In this document: piece after piece, positions 42,715-53,431 of the stretch
Layout: each line of letters begins with the position of its first letter
Numbering within the stretch: position 1 is the first letter of the stretch
NCBI RefSeq assembly: GCF_900115805.1
Contig: NZ_FOXU01000008.1
Coordinates: 62,001-126,000 of the forward strand
DNA: 64,000 nucleotides
Direction of reading: 5' to 3'
DNA from: Psychrobacillus psychrotolerans
GTDB taxonomy: Bacteria > Bacillota > Bacilli > Bacillales_A > Planococcaceae
Made by a program: the position numbers and the translations under genes
Notes under the pieces: generated by a model
The model's database searches: none
What the model saw: only the letters and a program-made list of their open reading frames with translations
Told to the model about the DNA's origin: nothing

Positions 42715-42783
42715 GCTTTACTTCAAGAAGGAGTAAAGCCTTTTCTTGTTGAACTACCGGCGAAGTTTAGTTCAACAGGAATT
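42715..42783 (+). repeat. Terminator-like dispersed element, copy 2
   Basis: TTGCTTTACTTCAAGAAGG with AGTAAAGC forms hairpin one with a T-rich tail; GTTGAACTA and TAGTTCAAC (42748-42776) form hairpin two. Same layout as the minus-strand copy at 38315-38390. It also ends the lipoprotein gene. Confidence 0.65.
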
Positions 42784-42842
42784 TAATAGTCATTCCGTAG
42801 CAAATTGGTAGCTATTCTATTATGGAAAGAAGGAAGGAAATA

Positions 42843-43496
42843 ATGGTACAATCACTGATTTTTGATATGGATGGAACTCTATTTCAAACAGATAAAATTT
42901 TAGAAATATCTCTAGATGATACATTTAATCATTTACGGTCATTAAATAAATGGGATACAGTAACCCCTATTGATAAATATCGTGAAATTATGGGCGTACC
43001 TTTACCAAAAGTATGGGAAGCTTTGTTACCCAATCACTCCAAGGTAGACAGAGAACAGACTGATGCCTACTTTCTGGAAATGTTAGTGAAAAACATAAGA
43101 AGTGGAAAAGGGGATTTATATCCTAATGTAAAAGAAGTTTTCAGTTATTTAAAAGAGAATAATTGTTCCATTTACATAGCGAGTAATGGGTTAACAGAGT
43201 ACTTAAAAGCAATAGTAAATTATTATAATTTAAATAATTGGGTTACTGAAACTTTTAGTATTCAACAAATACAGTCGCTAGATAAAGGAGAATTAGTTAA
43301 AGCTATATTAAAGAAATATGATATAAAAAAAGCGGCAGTAATCGGAGACCGTCTTTCAGATATAAATGCGGCTAAGGATAATGGTTTAATTGCAATTGGA
43401 TGTAATTTCGATTTTGCACAAGAAGATGAGCTCGAGTATGCTGATCTGGTAATAGATGACTTAATGGAACTAATAACAATAATACCTAAAATGTAA
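42843..43496 (+). CDS. HAD-superfamily phosphatase
   Basis: A 217-aa haloacid-dehalogenase-type hydrolase, subfamily IA. Motif I is FDMDGTLF (about 7-14), motif II IASNG (about 110-114), motif III the Lys in LDKGELVKAI and motif IV VIGDRLSDINAAKDNG (about 170-185). Similar to phosphoglycolate-phosphatase/beta-phosphoglucomutase-like enzymes; the substrate is unknown. ATG 42843 follows AAGGAAGG. Confidence 0.87.
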   Translation: MVQSLIFDMDGTLFQTDKILEISLDDTFNHLRSLNKWDTVTPIDKYREIMGVPLPKVWEALLPNHSKVDREQTDAYFLEMLVKNIRSGKGDLYPNVKEVFSYLKENNCSIYIASNGLTEYLKAIVNYYNLNNWVTETFSIQQIQSLDKGELVKAILKKYDIKKAAVIGDRLSDINAAKDNGLIAIGCNFDFAQEDELEYADLVIDDLMELITIIPKM

Positions 43497-43514
43497 AAAA
43501 CTAATTCAACTCCC

Positions 43515-43626
43515 GTGAAAATTAAAAAACACTTCACATCAAAGGCAGGATCATAACGACGTAACCTATGTGGGGGATATAGAAGATTTTAATACGGATT
43601 TTTTAAAGAACATTTTTCTTGAATAA
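43515..43626 (+). pseudogene. Possible frameshifted gene remnant
   Basis: A short frame from GTG 43515 stops at 43556, and an overlapping frame continues to 43626 with protein-like composition (NDVTYVGDIEDFNTDFLKN). It could be the end of a decayed gene with one frameshift. No family is recognised and no RBS is clear. Confidence 0.3.
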
Positions 43627-43686
43627 TGAATTTGGGGAGAGATTGTATAAAATGCTATTTTCACTCAAGTCTAAAGGAATTTTTTT

Positions 43687-44166
43687 ATGCAAAAGAAAAT
43701 AATAATATGGATTGCCATTCCGCTTTTATTGGTAGGGTCTGTATTAGTTAACTGGAATTATGTTTCCAAATCTATTGAATGGAAATTGAATTGGGGATTT
43801 ACGGCACCTATAACAAATAAGATAGAAACAGTATTTCATACAAGGAATGGGTTTCCAAATGAGGGGGAAACCTTTCATGTCCTTAAGTATAGGTCTATTG
43901 AAAATAAGTTAAAGGAGAAAGATGGTTGGATTCCTATTAACGAAGAATCCTTTGATACTGTTTCAAGACACTTTAAAACATTTCAAAAAGATGTGGTTAG
44001 TATCAATAAGGATACGCAGAACCTGAATGTGTTATTTCAAGAGAATCCCGTGACTTACGAAAATAATGATAAATACTTTTATAAACTAGAGGAAGATAAT
44101 AGCTATATCCTTGTAATTTCAAATGTGAAAGAACAAAAACTATTTGTAATGGAATGGATTCAATAG
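43687..44166 (+). CDS. Hypothetical single-span membrane protein
   Basis: A 159-aa protein: an N-terminal anchor (about 4-22, IIIWIAIPLLLVGSVLV) followed by an extracellular domain rich in Lys, Glu and aromatic residues. No recognised motif. AAAGGAA precedes the ATG. It could be a secreted or membrane-tethered immunity-type or structural protein; nothing supports a specific role. Confidence 0.6.
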   Translation: MQKKIIIWIAIPLLLVGSVLVNWNYVSKSIEWKLNWGFTAPITNKIETVFHTRNGFPNEGETFHVLKYRSIENKLKEKDGWIPINEESFDTVSRHFKTFQKDVVSINKDTQNLNVLFQENPVTYENNDKYFYKLEEDNSYILVISNVKEQKLFVMEWIQ

Positions 44167-44255
44167 TTGCATATAAAAATCTTGTTCAATTTTGTTGGAT
44201 AAATTGACTAATTTCTTAAAGCTGATTGAAAATAAATAAATGATGAGGGATTCAG

Positions 44256-44897
44256 ATGGAGCAGGAGTTACTAAAGGTATTTGATGATAAGCATAACCCA
44301 ATAGGTGTGAAGACCCGAGAGGAAATCCATCGACTCGGTTTATGGCATGAAACATTTCAATGTTGGTTCATTGGTAACCATGAAGGAAAACAATATGTTT
44401 ACTTACAATTACGCAGTAACTTAAAGAAGGATTATCCAGGCTTATTGGATATTACTGCCGCAGGTCATTTGTTGGAAAGTGAAACTGTCTTTGATGGAAT
44501 ACGCGAGGTAAAAGAGGAGCTTGGAATCGATGTCGTTTTTGAGGAACTGTATTCACTGGGTGTGCTGAAGTATTCAGTTACAACGGCTGATTTAATAGAT
44601 AATGAGCTAGCACATGTATTTATATATGAATGTTCACTGGAATGGGACCAATTTACGCTACAGGCAGAGGAAGTATCTGGGATTGTGCGAGCCGAGATTT
44701 CTCAATTTGTAAGCTTATGGAAGGGTGAATTAGAGGAACTAGAAATCATTGGTTTCAGAGTAGAAGACGATGGAACAACAAGCCTGATTCATGAAATAGT
44801 TGGAAAGACAAATTTTGTGCCACATGCGCAATCGTACTATGAAGAAATATGCAGAGGAATAATATTTGTTACATCAAAAAACCAACTTTCTAGTTGA
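44256..44897 (+). CDS. NUDIX hydrolase, IPP isomerase-like subgroup
   Basis: A 213-aa protein with an N-terminal VFDDKHNPIGVKTREEIHRLGLWHETFQCW pattern typical of the Nudix subgroup related to Idi, followed by the Nudix box GHLLESETVFDGIREVKEELGI (about 71-92). The substrate is unknown; isomerase activity is unlikely because the Idi catalytic layout is not evident. It is followed by a terminator. Confidence 0.87.
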   Translation: MEQELLKVFDDKHNPIGVKTREEIHRLGLWHETFQCWFIGNHEGKQYVYLQLRSNLKKDYPGLLDITAAGHLLESETVFDGIREVKEELGIDVVFEELYSLGVLKYSVTTADLIDNELAHVFIYECSLEWDQFTLQAEEVSGIVRAEISQFVSLWKGELEELEIIGFRVEDDGTTSLIHEIVGKTNFVPHAQSYYEEICRGIIFVTSKNQLSS

Positions 44898-44910
44898 AAG
44901 TTGGTTGTAT
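44876..44910. terminator. Convergent terminator
   Basis: AACCAACTTTC pairs with GAAAGTTGGTT around TAGTT, with an A run before and T-rich sequence after. Confidence 0.82.
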
Positions 44911-44913
44911 ATT

Positions 44914-45480
44914 TTATTCTAAGATTTTAACATTTACATTTTTACGTCCCCATTTATAGGCTTCGCTTTTGGAGGAAAAAAACACGTCAATTTTATTTCC
45001 TTTGATCGCACTTCCTATATCACCAGCTACTGCATATCCATAACCTTCCACATAAACCTTAGTTCCTAATGGAATTACTTTTGGATCAACTGCGATAACT
45101 TTTACATCGGGATTACGTTTGAGGTTAATACCTGTGCTAGTAACACCAGAGCAACCGTTACAGTTTGCTGTGAATGCACTTGCAGAAACTACAATTTCCT
45201 TCACTACATTATCATCTGTAGATCTAGACGGGTTTTTCTTTTTCTTTGCTGCAGTTGCCGTTTTTGCTGAAGTTTTTAATTTTTGATTGAGCTTAATCGT
45301 ATCGGATTTTAAATTGTTCCAAGATTTTAAAGTGGATACAGACACTTTGTGTGTTTTAGCAATTTTAAACAAAGTATCTCCTTTTTGAACCGTATAAGTT
45401 GAAGATGCGGCTAGGCTTATGCTTGACCCGCTAACCAATAGTGCAATTGTGATGATGAGTGTCCCAAGAATTCTTCTCAA
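44914..45480 (-). CDS. Secreted LysM-3D domain cell-wall protein (YocH-like)
   Basis: A 188-aa exported protein: a signal peptide (about 1-24, ending SLAAS), one LysM repeat (about 28-72, YTVQKGDTLFKIAKTHKV), a Lys/Ala-rich linker and a 3D domain (about 95-188) named for its aspartates, with AVDPKVIPLGTKVYVEGYG and DIGSAIKGNKIDVFF. Such proteins are muralytic, or resuscitation-factor/YocH/Sps-like wall hydrolases. The start is TTG after AAGGGG. Cysteines in the NCNGCSG loop are typical of the 3D domain. Confidence 0.9.
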   Translation of the reverse strand: MRRILGTLIITIALLVSGSSISLAASSTYTVQKGDTLFKIAKTHKVSVSTLKSWNNLKSDTIKLNQKLKTSAKTATAAKKKKNPSRSTDDNVVKEIVVSASAFTANCNGCSGVTSTGINLKRNPDVKVIAVDPKVIPLGTKVYVEGYGYAVAGDIGSAIKGNKIDVFFSSKSEAYKWGRKNVNVKILE

Positions 45481-45639
45481 ATACTCTACCCCTTGCTATT
45501 TAGTCTAAGCATATCTTACCAATACATTATTACGAGAATATTACGACAATTTGGCATTATCATGACAAATATAAATAATATTACAGATATATATCACTAG
45601 ATTATAGTCTATTAAATAGACTGGTGATTTATACCAATA

Positions 45640-45750
45640 AGATAGAAGATAGCCCATAAACTTTGCAATATAGCCCTTAAAACGGTATCAAGAGCCTATA
45701 AAAACAAAAAACAGTCTATAAACTCACAAACATAGGCCATAAACTCACTT
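45640..45750. repeat. Second 21-bp-periodic intergenic repeat
   Basis: On the minus strand about five units of 20-22 bp, each built as AGTTTATGGGCTAT plus about seven variable bases. TTTATGGGCTAT and variants (TTTATGGCCTAT, TTTATAGGCT) recur in step. It lies between the dapF terminator and the LysM-3D gene; the rest of the 330-bp gap is AT-rich. A short copy is at 24580. Confidence 0.65.
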
Positions 45751-45756
45751 CACAAC

Positions 45757-45795
45757 GAAAAGGCCTCACTAGTTTTTCACTAGCGAAGCCTTTAT
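45757..45795 (-). terminator. Terminator of dapF
   Basis: AAAGGCCTCACTAGT pairs with ACTAGCGAAGCCTTT around TTTTTC, with A/T runs on both sides. Confidence 0.82.
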
Positions 45796-45809
45796 TCCAT
45801 CCATTATAG

Positions 45810-46658
45810 TTACACTAGAATCTCTCCATCAAACACACTCACAGCAGGTCCTGTCATGAATACTCCTTCATCGGTGTAACGGATAACTAAATCCCCACCT
45901 AAAAGTTTTACAGTAATATTGGAATCTTTATCACAGTATCCATTTAAGACTGCTGCTACAACTGCCGCGCAAGCTCCGGTTCCACACGCAAGTGTTTCTC
46001 CACTGCCACGTTCCCATACGCGCATATGGAGGGTGTTACGGTCCTTAACTACGATAAATTCTGTATTTACACTCTCCGGAAAAAATGAATGATGCTCAAA
46101 TTTTGGTCCAATAAGTGGTAAGTCTACTAACATCGGGTCTTCCACGAATACAACACAATGAGGGTTCCCCATAGATACGGTTGTTATGTGGTAGGATATG
46201 TCCCCCACTTGCAAGGGGAAGTTTATTAATGGATTTTCTTCTTTCGATTGAACTGGTATAAGAGCTGGTTCTAAAATAGCTTTGCCCATATCCACTTTAG
46301 CAGTAGTCATTTTGCCATTTTCCATAAAAAGTTTTATCGTTTTAATCCCACTAAGTGTCTCAATCTTTAACACTTCTTTTGCAACGATATTATTGTCATA
46401 CACGTATTTGGCAACACAACGAATAGCATTTCCGCACATTTTACCTTCACTGCCATCTATATTGAACATGCGCATCTTAGCATCAGCTTCATCGGAAGGG
46501 CATATTAATACAATCCCATCTCCACCAATACCAAAATGGCGATCTGATATTTGCTGGCTTAGTGTACTAGGATCATCTATAGTATGCTCAAAACAATTAA
46601 TATAAATATAATCATTACCGCAGCCATGCATTTTTGTAAAAGGTATCTTCATTTTCAA
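45810..46658 (-). CDS. dapF: Diaminopimelate epimerase
   Basis: A 282-aa enzyme that converts LL- to meso-diaminopimelate for peptidoglycan and lysine. The two catalytic cysteines are visible in KMCGNAIRC (about 74) and ETLACGTGACA (about 217), with KMHGCGNDYIY at the N-terminus. It probably starts with TTG 46658, 5 bp after AAGGAG; an internal ATG (46652) is too far from it. It is monocistronic with its own terminator and separate from dapA at 8-9 kb. Confidence 0.95.
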   Translation of the reverse strand: MKMKIPFTKMHGCGNDYIYINCFEHTIDDPSTLSQQISDRHFGIGGDGIVLICPSDEADAKMRMFNIDGSEGKMCGNAIRCVAKYVYDNNIVAKEVLKIETLSGIKTIKLFMENGKMTTAKVDMGKAILEPALIPVQSKEENPLINFPLQVGDISYHITTVSMGNPHCVVFVEDPMLVDLPLIGPKFEHHSFFPESVNTEFIVVKDRNTLHMRVWERGSGETLACGTGACAAVVAAVLNGYCDKDSNITVKLLGGDLVIRYTDEGVFMTGPAVSVFDGEILV

Positions 46659-46724
46659 TGTAACTCCTTTGTCACAATCTTCTTATTTATCCCATTATAG
46701 CATAGGGATAAGCAAGGGAATATG

Positions 46725-47573
46725 TTATGGAGTTTTGCTATTAAACGTGTCTCCACCCTGGATTGTGCCGTTTTCATACCCTTTGTAAAACCAACTCTTA
46801 CGTTGTTCTGATGTACCATGTGTGAAACTTTCGGGAACGACATAGCCCATAGCTTGTTTTTGGAGTGTGTCATCACCAACTGCACTTGCAGCGGTCAGTG
46901 CCTCATCTAAATCCCCTTCTTCTAAGTAGCCCATACCTTGTGCATGCTTCGCCCATACTCCAGAGAAATAATCAGCTTGAAGCTCAAAGCGGACAAGGTA
47001 TTTATTGAATTCTTCTTCACTTAGCTTCTGCTGTAGAGGCATTACTTGTTCGGTTGTCCCGAGTAAAGTTTGCACATGGTGGCCAACTTCATGGGCAATT
47101 ACATAAGCCATGGCAAAATCTCCTGGGGCCTTGAACTTCGTTTGTAGTTCCTGATAGAAACTTAAGTCGATATATAACTTCTGGTCACCAGGACAGTAAA
47201 AAGGTCCAACGGATGCTCCAGCTGCACCACATGCAGAATTGACACTATCCGTATATAACACTAAAGTCGGCTCCACGTATTCCATACCGTTTTCTTTAAA
47301 TATTTCTGCCCATACCTTTTCGGTATCAGCTAGAACAACGGAAACGAATTCAGATAGTTCTTTTTCTTGTTCGGATTCTTCATAGGGTACACTGCTCGAC
47401 TGGTCTGTAGTTCCAAGATTACCCATTAGATCATCAGGGTTTCCACCAAGTAACGTAATGATAATTACAATGATTAGTCCGATTCCTCCACCTATTCCGG
47501 CAATGGCCTTACCGCCACCTTTTCCTCTGCGGTCTTCTACGTTGGAACTACCGGCTCTACCTTTCCATTTCAT
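46725..47573 (-). CDS. Putative neutral zinc metallopeptidase (YpfJ family)
   Basis: A 282-aa protein with an Arg/Gly-rich cytoplasmic N-terminus, one Gly/Ile-rich membrane segment (about 24-42) and an extracellular domain with the HEVGHH zinc motif (about 158-163; AHEVGHHVQTLLG). It resembles E. coli YpfJ (zinc peptidase-like). Substrate unknown. The GTG at 47582 is too close to AAGGA; ATG 47573 is chosen. Confidence 0.87.
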   Translation of the reverse strand: MKWKGRAGSSNVEDRRGKGGGKAIAGIGGGIGLIIVIIITLLGGNPDDLMGNLGTTDQSSSVPYEESEQEKELSEFVSVVLADTEKVWAEIFKENGMEYVEPTLVLYTDSVNSACGAAGASVGPFYCPGDQKLYIDLSFYQELQTKFKAPGDFAMAYVIAHEVGHHVQTLLGTTEQVMPLQQKLSEEEFNKYLVRFELQADYFSGVWAKHAQGMGYLEEGDLDEALTAASAVGDDTLQKQAMGYVVPESFTHGTSEQRKSWFYKGYENGTIQGGDTFNSKTP

Positions 47574-47694
47574 GTTGCCCACATCCTTCTCTATTGCAGA
47601 TTATATGTATATTGTTTTTATACCCAAATATTTTCATATTAGTCATTCATAAAGGATAGATTCCTTTATAATGAATTAAAAAGGGGGATTAATC

Positions 47695-48726
47695 ATGCTG
47701 AAAAAACCAAAAATGCTAAAAGCGGGAGACAAGGTGGCGACTATTAGTTTGTCGTGGGGTGGCGCTGGTGAACCTGATCTTCGTTGGAGGTATGAACAAG
47801 GAATAGATAGATTGCGTAATGTGTTTGGCTTGGAAGTGGTAGCGATGCCAAATAGTTTAAAGGGTGGAGACTATTTATATGAAAACCCACAAGCACGTGC
47901 AGAAGATTTAATGAATGCATTCAAGGATCCTACTATTAAAGGTATCTTTTCTAATATTGGGGGCAGCGAAAGCATTCGACTATTACCTTATATTGACTTT
48001 GATGTAATTCGAGATAATCCTAAAGTTTTTATCGGCTATTCGGACTCTACTGTCACGCATCTATTTTGTCACAAAGCAGGGATATCCTCCTTTTACGGAC
48101 CAGCTATATTGACGGATTTCGCGGAAAATGTAGAGATGCATGAATATACGGTAGAAGCATTGAAGAAGGCATTGTTTACAGCAAGTGCAATAGGTGAGGT
48201 AAAACCTGCAACTGAGTGGACAAGTGAAAGATTGGAATGGATTATCGAAAACAAAGATAAAAAACGGAAAATGAATACAAATAAGGGCTATGAATTATTA
48301 CAAGGTGCTGGAATAGCACAAGGTAGATTAATCGGAGGATGTATCGAAGTATTAGAATTTGCTAAAGGTACATCACTTTGGCCAGCAAAAGAATATTGGA
48401 AAGACAGTATATTATTTTTTGAAACGTCTGAGGAGTTACCAACACCTGGTAATGTAGAATATTGGCTACGTAATTATGGCACTCAGGGAATCCTTCAGCA
48501 AGCAAAGGGGATAATTTTTGGAAAGCCTCAAAATGAGAAGTACTATGAAGAATATAAGGAGTCCATTCGAGTAATCATGAAAGAACTTTCTTTAGAAAAT
48601 TTACCAGTTTTATATAATTTAAACTTCGGTCACACAGAACCTAAATTTGTACTACCATATGGCGCAATGGCAGAGATTAATTGTGAAAATAGGACGTTTT
48701 CCATTTTAGATAGTGGAGTGGAGTAA
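47695..48726 (+). CDS. LD-carboxypeptidase, S66 family (MccF-like)
   Basis: A 343-aa Ser peptidase. The nucleophile is in FIGYSDSTVTH (about residue 115), the Glu in IGGCIEVLE (about 211) and the His in NFGHTEPK (near 315). Length and the late insert fit the MccF-like branch, which cleaves microcin C-type aminoacyl nucleotides, rather than LdcA peptidoglycan recycling enzymes. Chromosomal MccF homologues may detoxify such compounds. It abuts the downstream FAD oxidase gene. Confidence 0.88.
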   Translation: MLKKPKMLKAGDKVATISLSWGGAGEPDLRWRYEQGIDRLRNVFGLEVVAMPNSLKGGDYLYENPQARAEDLMNAFKDPTIKGIFSNIGGSESIRLLPYIDFDVIRDNPKVFIGYSDSTVTHLFCHKAGISSFYGPAILTDFAENVEMHEYTVEALKKALFTASAIGEVKPATEWTSERLEWIIENKDKKRKMNTNKGYELLQGAGIAQGRLIGGCIEVLEFAKGTSLWPAKEYWKDSILFFETSEELPTPGNVEYWLRNYGTQGILQQAKGIIFGKPQNEKYYEEYKESIRVIMKELSLENLPVLYNLNFGHTEPKFVLPYGAMAEINCENRTFSILDSGVE

Positions 48727-48729
48727 TTG

Positions 48730-49818
48730 ATGTCATCTTATATTATTGTCGGAGGAGGAATTCTAGGAGCATCGACCGCTTATCATCTTGCTAAGCGAGA
48801 TGTGAAAGTCACCCTTATCGATCGTCACGATAAAGGGCAGGCATCGGCAGCCGCTGCTGGGATAATTTGCCCTTGGATTTCTCAACGAAGAAATAAAAAG
48901 TGGTACGCATTAGTAAAAAATGGAGCAAGCTACTATAAACAACTTGTAGAAGAATTAGAATCTCTCGGTGAATCATCCACAGGTTATAAGCGGGTAGGTG
49001 CTATTGCACTTCAAAACGATCCGAAAAAACTACAGAAAATGTTAGAACGTGCTCTAGAAAAAAGAATTGATGCGCCAGAAATAGGTGAATTGAAAATATT
49101 ATCACCAGAAGAAACGAAAGTACGATTTCCTCTAATTTCAGAAGACTTCACTTCCTTGTACGTGGAAGGAGCTGCACGAGTGGATGGTAGTGCAATGCGT
49201 GATGCATTAATAAATGCAGCTAAAAAGCTTGGAGCAGTAGTGATTAACGGCGATGCTACATTTTCGGATGGTGTTTTGCTAGTGAATGGTCACTCAATGG
49301 AGGCAGATGCAATCGTGTTAACTGCAGGTGCATGGGGCAATGAGTTACCACAGGAGCTTGGTGTTGATATGAAAGTTAGTTTTCAAAAAGCCCAAATCAT
49401 GCATTTCCAAGTGAATGAGTTGGAAACTGGAGAATGGCCGGTGGTATTACCCCCAACGAATCAGTATTTATTAACATTTGATAATGGTAAGGTTGTGGCT
49501 GGATCTACGTATGAAGAAAATACCGGTTATGATACTAGCGTGACGGAGGCTGGTAAGAATGAGCTTATAGAAAGTGCTGTTAGTATCGCTAGTTCATTAA
49601 GAAGTGCGGAAATTTCAGAAGTTCGAGTAGGATTTAGACCATACACGCCAGAATTTCTTCCGGTAATTGGAAAATTGCCTGGTTATGAGTCCATTTACTT
49701 CTCCAATGGGTTAGGGGCATCTGGTTTAACCGCAGGGCCGTTTGTTGGCTCTGAGTTAGCTAGATTAATCTTAGGAGAAAAGACTATTTTAGATCTAACT
49801 GATTATGCACCAATGTAA
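48730..49818 (+). CDS. FAD-dependent oxidoreductase (D-amino-acid/glycine oxidase family)
   Basis: A 362-aa DAO-fold protein: FAD motif IIVGGGILGASTAYHLAKRD (about 4-23), AAAAGIICPW and the C-terminal VRVGFRPYTPEFLPVIGKLPGYESIYFSNG, where the cofactor is capped. It probably oxidises an amino acid or N-methylated amine. ATG 48730 is preferred over the TTG three bases earlier, with GGAG at 48720. It is probably co-transcribed with the S66 gene. Confidence 0.88.
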   Translation: MSSYIIVGGGILGASTAYHLAKRDVKVTLIDRHDKGQASAAAAGIICPWISQRRNKKWYALVKNGASYYKQLVEELESLGESSTGYKRVGAIALQNDPKKLQKMLERALEKRIDAPEIGELKILSPEETKVRFPLISEDFTSLYVEGAARVDGSAMRDALINAAKKLGAVVINGDATFSDGVLLVNGHSMEADAIVLTAGAWGNELPQELGVDMKVSFQKAQIMHFQVNELETGEWPVVLPPTNQYLLTFDNGKVVAGSTYEENTGYDTSVTEAGKNELIESAVSIASSLRSAEISEVRVGFRPYTPEFLPVIGKLPGYESIYFSNGLGASGLTAGPFVGSELARLILGEKTILDLTDYAPM

Positions 49819-49833
49819 AGATTAATATGGGGG

Positions 49834-50751
49834 TTGGGGATTGTGAATTATTCACAAACAGAAGAAGTAAATGATATGACCGTGGTAGAGGCTTTAGAAA
49901 AGAATTTAGCTATTATCCGATTTGATTTAGACCGTCGTGTTGCGTATGTAAATGAAAATTTTGCAAAAGAGATTGGCTACTCCGTTAGCGAACTAATGGG
50001 AAAACAGCATAAAGAGCTATGTTTTCCCACATTTACAAAAAGTCCAGAATACGAAAAACTATGGAAAGATTTGATGTCTGGAAATACGCTTCAGGATAAA
50101 GTAGAGCGTAAAAGTAAACTGGGTAATAGTGTTATGCTAGAAGCTACTTATATGCCAATAATCGGATCTACTGGAAAGGTTTTAGGGGTAACTAAAGTTG
50201 CAACGAATGTAACAAAACGCCATGAAATATTGTTAAGCGTGACAGAAGAACTGAAAGAAATGTCCATGGAATTGAGTACGCGTGCAGAAGTTGGCACTAA
50301 TAGAAGTGAGGAACTGCTGCAGCGAATAGATGAAATTGCAACTGGCTCCAAAGAAAATACTGCTTCTTTGCAGAGCCTCCAAGGACAAGCAGATTCGATT
50401 CGAGGAATTGTACAAACCATTCGAGAGATAGCTGCTCAAACGAATTTACTTGCATTAAACGCTGCAATAGAAGCAGCGAGGGCAGGAGAGCACGGACGTG
50501 GGTTTAATGTAGTGGCCCAGGAAGTGCGTAAATTAGCTGGAAGAGTGGAGAATTCTATCGTAGAAGTACGTGAAAATATTGAAGGAATTGCGAAGCAAGT
50601 GGAAAAAGTAACGACTAGTAATAGTAATTCCCAGACAAGTATCGAAAAAAGTCAGAAAGAAATACGTTCTGCTTTGGAAGAGTTCAAGGATATTTCATCA
50701 GCAGCAATCAAATTAGAAAGCCAAGCAGCAGAATTTGTGAAGCTGATTTAA
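49834..50751 (+). CDS. Soluble PAS-containing methyl-accepting chemotaxis-type transducer
   Basis: A 305-aa cytoplasmic protein. A PAS sensor domain (about 12-125; [21 protein letters not shown]) is joined to a chemoreceptor signalling domain (about 130-300) with the conserved hairpin tip [24 protein letters not shown]. There is no membrane segment and no HAMP domain, so it signals from the cytoplasm to CheA/CheW. The coiled-coil is short compared with membrane chemoreceptors. The start is TTG 49834 or GTG 49843. The CheA system is not in this window. Confidence 0.88.
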   Translation: MGIVNYSQTEEVNDMTVVEALEKNLAIIRFDLDRRVAYVNENFAKEIGYSVSELMGKQHKELCFPTFTKSPEYEKLWKDLMSGNTLQDKVERKSKLGNSVMLEATYMPIIGSTGKVLGVTKVATNVTKRHEILLSVTEELKEMSMELSTRAEVGTNRSEELLQRIDEIATGSKENTASLQSLQGQADSIRGIVQTIREIAAQTNLLALNAAIEAARAGEHGRGFNVVAQEVRKLAGRVENSIVEVRENIEGIAKQVEKVTTSNSNSQTSIEKSQKEIRSALEEFKDISSAAIKLESQAAEFVKLI

Positions 50752-50816
50752 AGTTGTAAAATGTATATTCTTACCTCAATCATGCTAAAATAGGTGAGGT
50801 ATAGGAGGTGCAACAG

Positions 50817-51107
50817 ATGAGTAAATATCTTATAAGCTATATTGAGATTGAACGGCAAATAGATTTTTATTATCAAATGAAGCAGATTGAAAAGAAGTTC
50901 GAACTTCAGTTAACAGTAGATGGGTTCATATCTGATCGTCATCAGTTTATGTTACAACATGTATACGATGTATCTCATAAACCATTCTCGTTTGGAGGCG
51001 GCCTATTATACCTTCATACAAACCAAGGCGTTTTTCCTTTCCAAATTCAAGAAAATCCATCAACATTTATACAAGGTTTTAAGTCATTGAAAACTGAACA
51101 CTCCTGA
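50817..51107 (+). CDS. Hypothetical protein, 96 aa
   Basis: A small polar protein with an N-terminal helix (ISYIEIERQIDFYYQMKQIEK, in two blocks) and a beta-rich C-terminal half (FSFGGGLLYLHTNQGVFPFQ). No signal peptide or known motif. AGGAGGTG precedes ATG 50817. It lies just upstream of the purine riboswitch region. Confidence 0.6.
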   Translation: MSKYLISYIEIERQIDFYYQMKQIEKKFELQLTVDGFISDRHQFMLQHVYDVSHKPFSFGGGLLYLHTNQGVFPFQIQENPSTFIQGFKSLKTEHS

Positions 51108-51142
51108 ACATCTACGATTTCATAAAACGTGGGTGTTTTTTT
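51106..51142 (+). terminator. Terminator hairpin
   Basis: AACATCTACG pairs loosely with CGTGGGTGTT (G-U steps), followed by seven Ts. Confidence 0.6.
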
Positions 51143-51189
51143 GATATCTCGACTGAATTTTATGAATCATTGAACATTTTGAAGAGCAA

Positions 51190-51217
51190 TTGAAAACGGG
51201 GATAAGCATGCTATAAT
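51190..51217 (+). promoter_or_regulatory. Promoter of xpt-pbuX
   Basis: TTGAAA, 16 bp, TATAAT, 22 bp before the purine aptamer. Fits sigma-A and PurR-type purine operons; a PurR box was not sought in detail. Confidence 0.7.
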
Positions 51218-51238
51218 GAGAAATATTCAAATAATAAG

Positions 51239-51308
51239 AACTCGTATAATAGCAGGGATATGGCCTGCAAGTTTCTACCAGCTTACCGTAAACAAGCTGA
51301 CTATGGGT
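51239..51308 (+). ncRNA. Guanine-class purine riboswitch
   Basis: Contains the full aptamer core: TATAAT, GGATATGG, AAGTTTCTACC, ACCGTAAA and TGACTATGGGT. The C in GACTATG at the ligand-pairing position indicates guanine/hypoxanthine rather than adenine. It lies upstream of xpt-pbuX, as in B. subtilis. Confidence 0.95.
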
Positions 51309-51373
51309 GGCGATGAAGTACTTAGTTTATGGCATTTTTGTCATAGTCTATTTTATTTCTATTCGACTTTTTT

Positions 51374-53330
<1,957 letters not shown>

Positions 53331-53340
53331 TAATTTAATT

Positions 53341-53376
53341 ACTGCGAAGGAGATATTCCTTCGTAGTTTTTTATTT
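53341..53376 (+). terminator. Terminator of xpt-pbuX
   Basis: CTGCGAAGGA pairs with TCCTTCGTAG, followed by six Ts. Confidence 0.87.
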
Positions 53377-53431
53377 TGGGATACATAAACACAAAAGAAG
53401 TGTTTCTCATACTATAATGTGAGGTGAGAAA

